Made by a program: the position numbers and the translations under genes | In this document: positions 59,710 through 64,000 of the stretch, one piece after another | Layout of the letters: the number at the start of each line of letters is the position of its first letter | Numbering within the stretch: the stretch's first letter is position 1 | Notes under the pieces: generated by a model | What the model saw: the letters and a program-made list of their open reading frames with translations, nothing else | Told to the model about the DNA's origin: nothing | Databases searched by the model: none | Source of the DNA: a virus | IMG/VR virus record: IMGVR_UViG_3300036406_001035 | Coordinates: 1 to 64,000 of that record | Strand: one strand, 5' to 3' | Length of the DNA: 64,000 bases

Positions 59710-61407
59710 TTACATAAGGTTTCCAAATGGACGACCTGTTTTTGGATTATAAGGCAAAAATACTAAAACTTGTGTAGGATCTTTTACCCAAACTGTACCT
59801 ACAGGTTTGCGTAAGAAAGCACCAAATCCTGAAGTATGTGTAGATGCAAGGTGACTATATGTAGATCCACCATCCATAAATCCAGAAGACATGTTACGAT
59901 ACATAGGATGTGTTTCTGTACCAGCAATCACATAATGTCGTACTTTTGGATTTGTTTTACGAATCAAATAAATATTATCTTTTTTAGAATTTACATGATA
60001 AGCAATAAAACAGAAAGAAGACAATCTCCAAGTTCCATAAGGAGAACTTACCATAGGATTATCTAAATCAGATGCTTCCCAAGTATTATCAAAAGCAGGA
60101 CTATATTTGATTTGTACTTTATATACCCCAGGAATAGTCCATCCTGTAAACAAAGTAGCATTAGCTTGTAGATTATGAGACTTTCCTTGCAAGAAACCAA
60201 ACTCTTGATTATGTAACATAACTGTTGTACCAAATCCAGAATTTTGATATTTAGCTTGAATTGCTTGAGATGCCATTAACATACCAGCCCAACCTGTTTC
60301 TAATACAATTTCTGGTTCAGAACCAATAGTAGTGAAATCTCTACGACCTAAGATGTAGTTTTGTAAACCTGTTTCAATAAAACCTAAATCAAAATTATAA
60401 ATATTGAAAGGATTAACATATCCAGATTTTAATTGGAACCATAAACCTGTAGGAAGTTGAATTTCTTCTTGACCATCGTATGCTTTTTTAGAACCTCCAG
60501 GAGACCACATTAACATTTGAGCCTCATCATTATGAATAATACCATAAGAAATATCATCCATTAAATAAGCAAATGCTCCTGACGCACGACCTGATTTCAA
60601 AGCAGTTTTCATTTCTTCCATTGTCATATCAGACTTAGGATGATTTAAATCAGGAACTGTAGGATCTTTAACATCTTTTACACGGAAGTATTCTTTTACT
60701 TTCATATAATAGTTCTTCAATGTAATTGAAGCATCAGAAGTACCATCTGAAAATTGACAAACTTTATCAGAGAGCCAGTAATGAGCATTAACTTCAGCAT
60801 TAGATACTTTAATTAAGTATTCTTTTGCAGAGTTCATACCTTTAAACTTCCAAGGAGTCCATTCCTGACCATATTCAGGTGAACGTAACGAACCAAAACG
60901 ACCTAATGGTTGTCCAGGTTGTAAGTATTCTTTTGGAACACTATTTAAAGTTGTACTAATAAATTGGCAAGTAATAATTGCATGATCACCAACTTTACGA
61001 ACTTGATCAGGAGTTACTAATAACGCAAACTCAGAAAACTGAGAAGGTTTAAGTAAAGTCCCTGGACCAAACGCATCTGAATCAACCATCAATTCGAATT
61101 TACTATCGTCAGCACCAGGCTCATCTGTACCAGATAAGTCTTGGACAATTCGAATTAGATTGTCAGTTTTAACAGCAACTTTATATTTTAAATAGTCACC
61201 GTCATGTTCAATAATATTGTTAGTGTCAAAATCTGACCATTTAAACATAGGAATCTCACTTTTCATAGCCTGAGACCAGAAAGTGATTAAACCTAAATCC
61301 TTAATATTGTCAGATTGGTTTACTCTCATAGCCAAATTAGTCATATTCAAGTGAGACTGAGCATCACCTAAGCTGGTTTGGCGGAAAAAAATACCATGTG
61401 GATTCAT
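59710..61407 (-). CDS. Major capsid protein (crAss-like, HK97-fold family)
   Basis: A 565-residue protein with the expected length and place: portal, scaffold-like protein, then this gene. The sequence has the crAss-like capsid style (MNPHGIFFRQTSLGDAQSHL; FWSQAMKSEIPMFKWSDFDT; LLKPSQFSEFALLVTPDQVR; EYGQEWTPWKFKGMNSAKEY) and a compact beta-rich C-terminus. HK97-fold capsid proteins form the icosahedral shell; cleavage of a leader is not evident. 23 bp separates it from the scaffold-like gene. The assignment rests on recognisable sequence and synteny. Confidence 0.92.
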   Translation of the reverse strand: MNPHGIFFRQTSLGDAQSHLNMTNLAMRVNQSDNIKDLGLITFWSQAMKSEIPMFKWSDFDTNNIIEHDGDYLKYKVAVKTDNLIRIVQDLSGTDEPGADDSKFELMVDSDAFGPGTLLKPSQFSEFALLVTPDQVRKVGDHAIITCQFISTTLNSVPKEYLQPGQPLGRFGSLRSPEYGQEWTPWKFKGMNSAKEYLIKVSNAEVNAHYWLSDKVCQFSDGTSDASITLKNYYMKVKEYFRVKDVKDPTVPDLNHPKSDMTMEEMKTALKSGRASGAFAYLMDDISYGIIHNDEAQMLMWSPGGSKKAYDGQEEIQLPTGLWFQLKSGYVNPFNIYNFDLGFIETGLQNYILGRRDFTTIGSEPEIVLETGWAGMLMASQAIQAKYQNSGFGTTVMLHNQEFGFLQGKSHNLQANATLFTGWTIPGVYKVQIKYSPAFDNTWEASDLDNPMVSSPYGTWRLSSFCFIAYHVNSKKDNIYLIRKTNPKVRHYVIAGTETHPMYRNMSSGFMDGGSTYSHLASTHTSGFGAFLRKPVGTVWVKDPTQVLVFLPYNPKTGRPFGNLM

Positions 61408-61430
61408 CTGTTATAAATTTAATTTTTATT

Positions 61431-62558
61431 TTACCATTTTAATTCTTCTGGTCTTTTAGAAGATCTTTTATTCGTATCATCTAAAGGTGTACCAGAAACA
61501 CCTTCTTTAACTTGCCTTCTTAACTTCCTTTCTTGTTCTATGGTTACATTGTTTTTTAACTGTAACTTTAATGTTTCCATAAACACTTCAGGCTGTGTAG
61601 CAAAAAGTAATAATTGAGAATAAAATTCAGGATTAGCATTCTGACCATATTTTAATTCTTCAACTACTGCTTCTAAAGCGTCAATAGGTTTTCCTGTTAA
61701 TTGAGATTGATAAATAGGTTGTACATTCTGATAAATAAATTGTTTTGTTTGTTTATCTAATTTAAGCCCATTTATATCTTCTTTTGCAAGAACTTGACCT
61801 ACTGCGTTAATATATTGTTGAGTATATTGCAACTCTAGTTGGTTAGCATCATCAGCTTCTTTTTCTTTTGCAGCAATAACCTTCATTTGATACTCTTCTA
61901 ATTTAGGTTTAAATGCTTCAGCTTTTTTATCTAACGTCCCTAAATCTTTCCAAGTCTGAATATCTTGAGTGATTTCTTCATCACTACCATACTTAGTCAA
62001 TCTTAAATAATCCCTAACAACTTGTTCTTTACCTGCTTCAGAAGTAATATCTATTGAAAATACTCTTTCAGCTTCACCCCAAGATTCTAATAAAGATTTA
62101 ACATCAGTTCCTCCAGATAAACCATATTTCATTATAGATTGAAATTGAGGAGGTAGAGCTTGTAATTGTTCCTGAAATATATATTCATTTACTTCAGACA
62201 ATTTATCTTGAATATTATCTTTAACAAGAGCAACTAAATCTTCTTTAGTTTTAATTTCATAATCTTCATATAATGAAATTACACCTTGTTCTGCTAATAA
62301 TGTTGCAGCTGCACTTGCAATCGAATCTAGTTCTCCTAGAGAATCATCAGGTTTATCACCTTTTTTCTCTTTATCTAAATTCTCTAAAAGACTATCATCT
62401 GTCTTTTCCTTAATTGGATCCACTAATACGTTTGGATCTTTTTCAGGATCTTCTAATCCAGATTTGTCAAGAGCTATATCTTCTTTAATAACTTCAAAGC
62501 CCTCTAAAAGACTTTCTGTTTTTTGGGAATCATCCCAATTAGTAATTTCAAATGCCAT
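61431..62558 (-). CDS. Scaffold-like head assembly protein, 375 residues
   Basis: Strongly acidic first 90 residues (EDPEKDPNVLVDPIKEKTDD) followed by a long helical body, with likely coiled coil near 215-250 (LEEYQMKVIAAKEKEADDAN) and a basic C-terminus (RKLRRQVKEGVSGTP; KRSSKRPEELKW). This charge layout, helicity and position immediately upstream of the capsid gene are typical of scaffolding proteins, which shape the procapsid and bind the capsid protein by a basic tail. There is no protease motif. A 141-bp gap precedes it. Confidence 0.75.
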   Translation of the reverse strand: MAFEITNWDDSQKTESLLEGFEVIKEDIALDKSGLEDPEKDPNVLVDPIKEKTDDSLLENLDKEKKGDKPDDSLGELDSIASAAATLLAEQGVISLYEDYEIKTKEDLVALVKDNIQDKLSEVNEYIFQEQLQALPPQFQSIMKYGLSGGTDVKSLLESWGEAERVFSIDITSEAGKEQVVRDYLRLTKYGSDEEITQDIQTWKDLGTLDKKAEAFKPKLEEYQMKVIAAKEKEADDANQLELQYTQQYINAVGQVLAKEDINGLKLDKQTKQFIYQNVQPIYQSQLTGKPIDALEAVVEELKYGQNANPEFYSQLLLFATQPEVFMETLKLQLKNNVTIEQERKLRRQVKEGVSGTPLDDTNKRSSKRPEELKW

Positions 62559-62699
62559 ATGTCGGTTTATTTAATTTAGGTCTTCCAATACCTCTTTTAT
62601 AATATAAGGTATATCATTTATATATTAGAACAAAATATATTCATTAATAAAATTAATTACATTTAGAGAATATAAACTGTATTAAATAGTTTTGAAATG
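62559..62699 (-). other. Intergenic gap between portal and scaffold-like gene
   Basis: 141 bp of very AT-rich sequence. It holds no start-to-stop frame worth calling, no hairpin with a T-run and no clean promoter; TATATTTTG near 62627-62635 is only close to the host -7 box. An internal promoter for the scaffold and capsid genes is possible but not shown. Confidence 0.4.
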
Positions 62700-64000
62700 C
62701 TATTTATCATAACGATTTTTATTTTCTTTGGCTATTTTTAATCTTTCTTTTTCTATAGCCATTTTTGTTACTAATTCTTTTTCTTTTAAAAGATTTTGTT
62801 TAGACTGATTTTTAATTTGACTTTCAACTTGTCGTTCTTTTAAACCTTGTTCAGTTTGAAAGTTCTGTTGTTTATTATATTCTTTTAAGTTTTCAAGTGA
62901 ATCTATTTCACTATTAGCATTTGCATCAGTTTGAATTCCACCCAATTCACTTATTTCAGCAATATATCGTTTTGTTTGATCTTCACGTTCTTTCCAATAA
63001 TCTTCACGTTCTAATTCTTTTAATTGCTGCTCTTTAGCAAAAGCCTGTTGTTGTTCTAACATTTTTTGTTCATGTTCACGTTGAGCTTCAACTTGTTGTC
63101 TACGATTCTCTTCTGATTTTTCTAATTGCTCAATAATTTCAGATGGAGATTGAGATTTTAATAACTTCATATAATCAGACATCTCTGCTCCAGCAGTATT
63201 AATTTGTAAAGCTAATCCATGCATTTTCTCTACTAAAGCTTTTATATCAGAAGTAGATTGACAAAATAATTTTAATTCTGGTAATAATAATTTTTCACCT
63301 TGAACTTCAAATAATACATTTTCATAATCAGAGTTAGTATAAGACACTTTTACATTCGGTTTAGTAGACGCTAAGTATTGCTCAGAATCTAACATTAACT
63401 GTCTTACTCTTGGCATTAATTCATTTAAATGCCTATCAAATAAATATTCAGTTTGAGCATAGGAATTAATCTGAGCTGCTTGTACACCTGTAGCTGATTC
63501 AGATGCTTGTACCGTACCAGTTCTTTGAGGAGTTATACCTAAGATAGATAATGCCATATCTTTATAATATAATCCTAATTGTATATTTCTTAATATATCT
63601 GGAGTATTACTAAAATCTAATACTTGGAAATGAGAAAATCCTGTACCAGTTGGATTATTGGTTGGTGAACCATCCATTAAAGCTATATTATTATTTCTAA
63701 TAATTTCAAGCCATTTATTCATAGCATGTTTACCCCAAGTACCATCAAAAGATTTCTTTGGAATATAATTCTGATCGATCATAATAACCTTTCCATTAGC
63801 TAAATTATTAGCTAACATATCTATATTTTGGTTATTTACAATATTAAAACAGATTTGAGGTGGAGATAATTTTCTTACAAGAGATACAGATTTAGTATTT
63901 CTATCTGAAAATACCATACCCTCAACAGGTAATCTATCTAATTGTAAATCAATAGGTTCTCCACTTAAATACAAAGCATTGTTAAACGATGCTCCTGGAT
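62700..64000 (-). CDS. Portal protein, C-terminal part (5' end outside window)
   Basis: The frame is open to the right edge; codons before the TTG at 63974 continue in frame (PGASFNNALYLSGEP), so the true start lies outside. The segment LALSILGITPQRTGTVQASE-type sequence, followed by ATGVQAAQINSYAQTEYLFD, matches the portal protein of crAss-like phages. The last 170 residues are a long charged coiled coil (HEQKMLEQQQAFAKEQQLKE and on) that may line the tunnel or reach toward the tail. Portal proteins form the dodecameric DNA channel and dock the terminase. At least 433 residues are seen; the complete protein should be much longer. Confidence 0.88.
   Translation of the reverse strand, partial: PGASFNNALYLSGEPIDLQLDRLPVEGMVFSDRNTKSVSLVRKLSPPQICFNIVNNQNIDMLANNLANGKVIMIDQNYIPKKSFDGTWGKHAMNKWLEIIRNNNIALMDGSPTNNPTGTGFSHFQVLDFSNTPDILRNIQLGLYYKDMALSILGITPQRTGTVQASESATGVQAAQINSYAQTEYLFDRHLNELMPRVRQLMLDSEQYLASTKPNVKVSYTNSDYENVLFEVQGEKLLLPELKLFCQSTSDIKALVEKMHGLALQINTAGAEMSDYMKLLKSQSPSEIIEQLEKSEENRRQQVEAQREHEQKMLEQQQAFAKEQQLKELEREDYWKEREDQTKRYIAEISELGGIQTDANANSEIDSLENLKEYNKQQNFQTEQGLKERQVESQIKNQSKQNLLKEKELVTKMAIEKERLKIAKENKNRYDK

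Noticed and set aside
62559-62699. Start-less frame ending RGIGRPKLNKPTYG before the scaffold-like gene, resembling an AT-hook
   Set aside because: It has no start codon after the preceding stop and is too short; a chance reading in the gap is more likely.
1-64000. Reassigned stop codon (TAG or TGA read as an amino acid), known in some crAss-like phages
   Set aside because: All large genes are intact in the standard code, and TAG and TGA serve as ordinary stops here (for example TAG at 42790, TGA at 37221 and 41649).
1-64000. tRNA genes, CRISPR arrays, insertion sequences, attachment sites
   Set aside because: The gaps are short and none holds a cloverleaf, regularly spaced repeats or transposase-like frame. 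The direct and inverted repeats seen are single pairs.

Overview
This window is most likely part of a tailed-phage genome of the crAss-like type (order Crassvirales), whose hosts are Bacteroidetes. The evidence is the strong AT richness, dense end-to-end genes almost all on the minus strand, and the order portal - scaffold-like protein - major capsid protein - structural genes. It also has a muzzle-type tail protein and a set of giant virion-cargo genes. One of these, of 4,835 residues, carries the DFDID metal-binding motif of the crAss-like virion RNA polymerase. The genetic code is standard here: TAA dominates, TAG and TGA also end genes, and the giant frames are uninterrupted. I saw no tRNA, CRISPR array, insertion sequence or integrase. 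No stretch over 300 bases lacks a gene; the longest gap is the regulatory region at 43579-43800.

Layout, following minus-strand transcription from right to left. (A) 64000-55567, head module: portal (5' end outside the window), scaffold-like protein, major capsid protein, two conserved structural genes and a 732-residue virion protein, closed by a strong intrinsic terminator. (B) 55557-44041, appendage module: fibre-like, beta-rich and propeller-like proteins and two very large cysteine-rich paralogues, ending at a terminator at 43978-43999. (C) 43974-38499, switch and accessory cassette: one 57-codon plus-strand gene, then a minus-strand regulatory leader with a 16-bp perfect inverted repeat and an intrinsic terminator touching the first start codon. 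The cassette encodes an HTH-like protein, DUF3310, ThyX, PhoH, a GIY-YIG protein, a tiny HTH protein, an HNH protein and a DEDDy exonuclease with a zinc ribbon, and ends at a terminator. (D) 38431-1, tail and cargo module: three ring/connector-type proteins, a small zincin, the 1,532-residue muzzle protein, a 1,468-residue protein ending in a phage tail lysozyme domain, three further cargo-type proteins, the giant RNA polymerase, a ferritin, a 1,684-residue polyvalent protein and a partial zincin protein. Starts and stops overlap or nearly touch throughout, as in one coupled operon.

How the genes probably work together: block A builds the head, block B decorates it or the tail, and block D supplies the tail plus proteins packaged and injected with the DNA. 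The injected set would include an RNA polymerase for early transcription, peptidoglycan lysis and host-modifying domains. Block C handles nucleotide supply and nucleic-acid processing and holds the clearest regulatory structures. The most unusual points are the ferritin with an intact ferroxidase centre among virion-cargo genes, and a 220-codon module bounded by a perfect 26-bp direct repeat inside the polymerase gene. The leader RNA at 43576-43718 and the repeated placement of intrinsic terminators directly against start codons also stand out.
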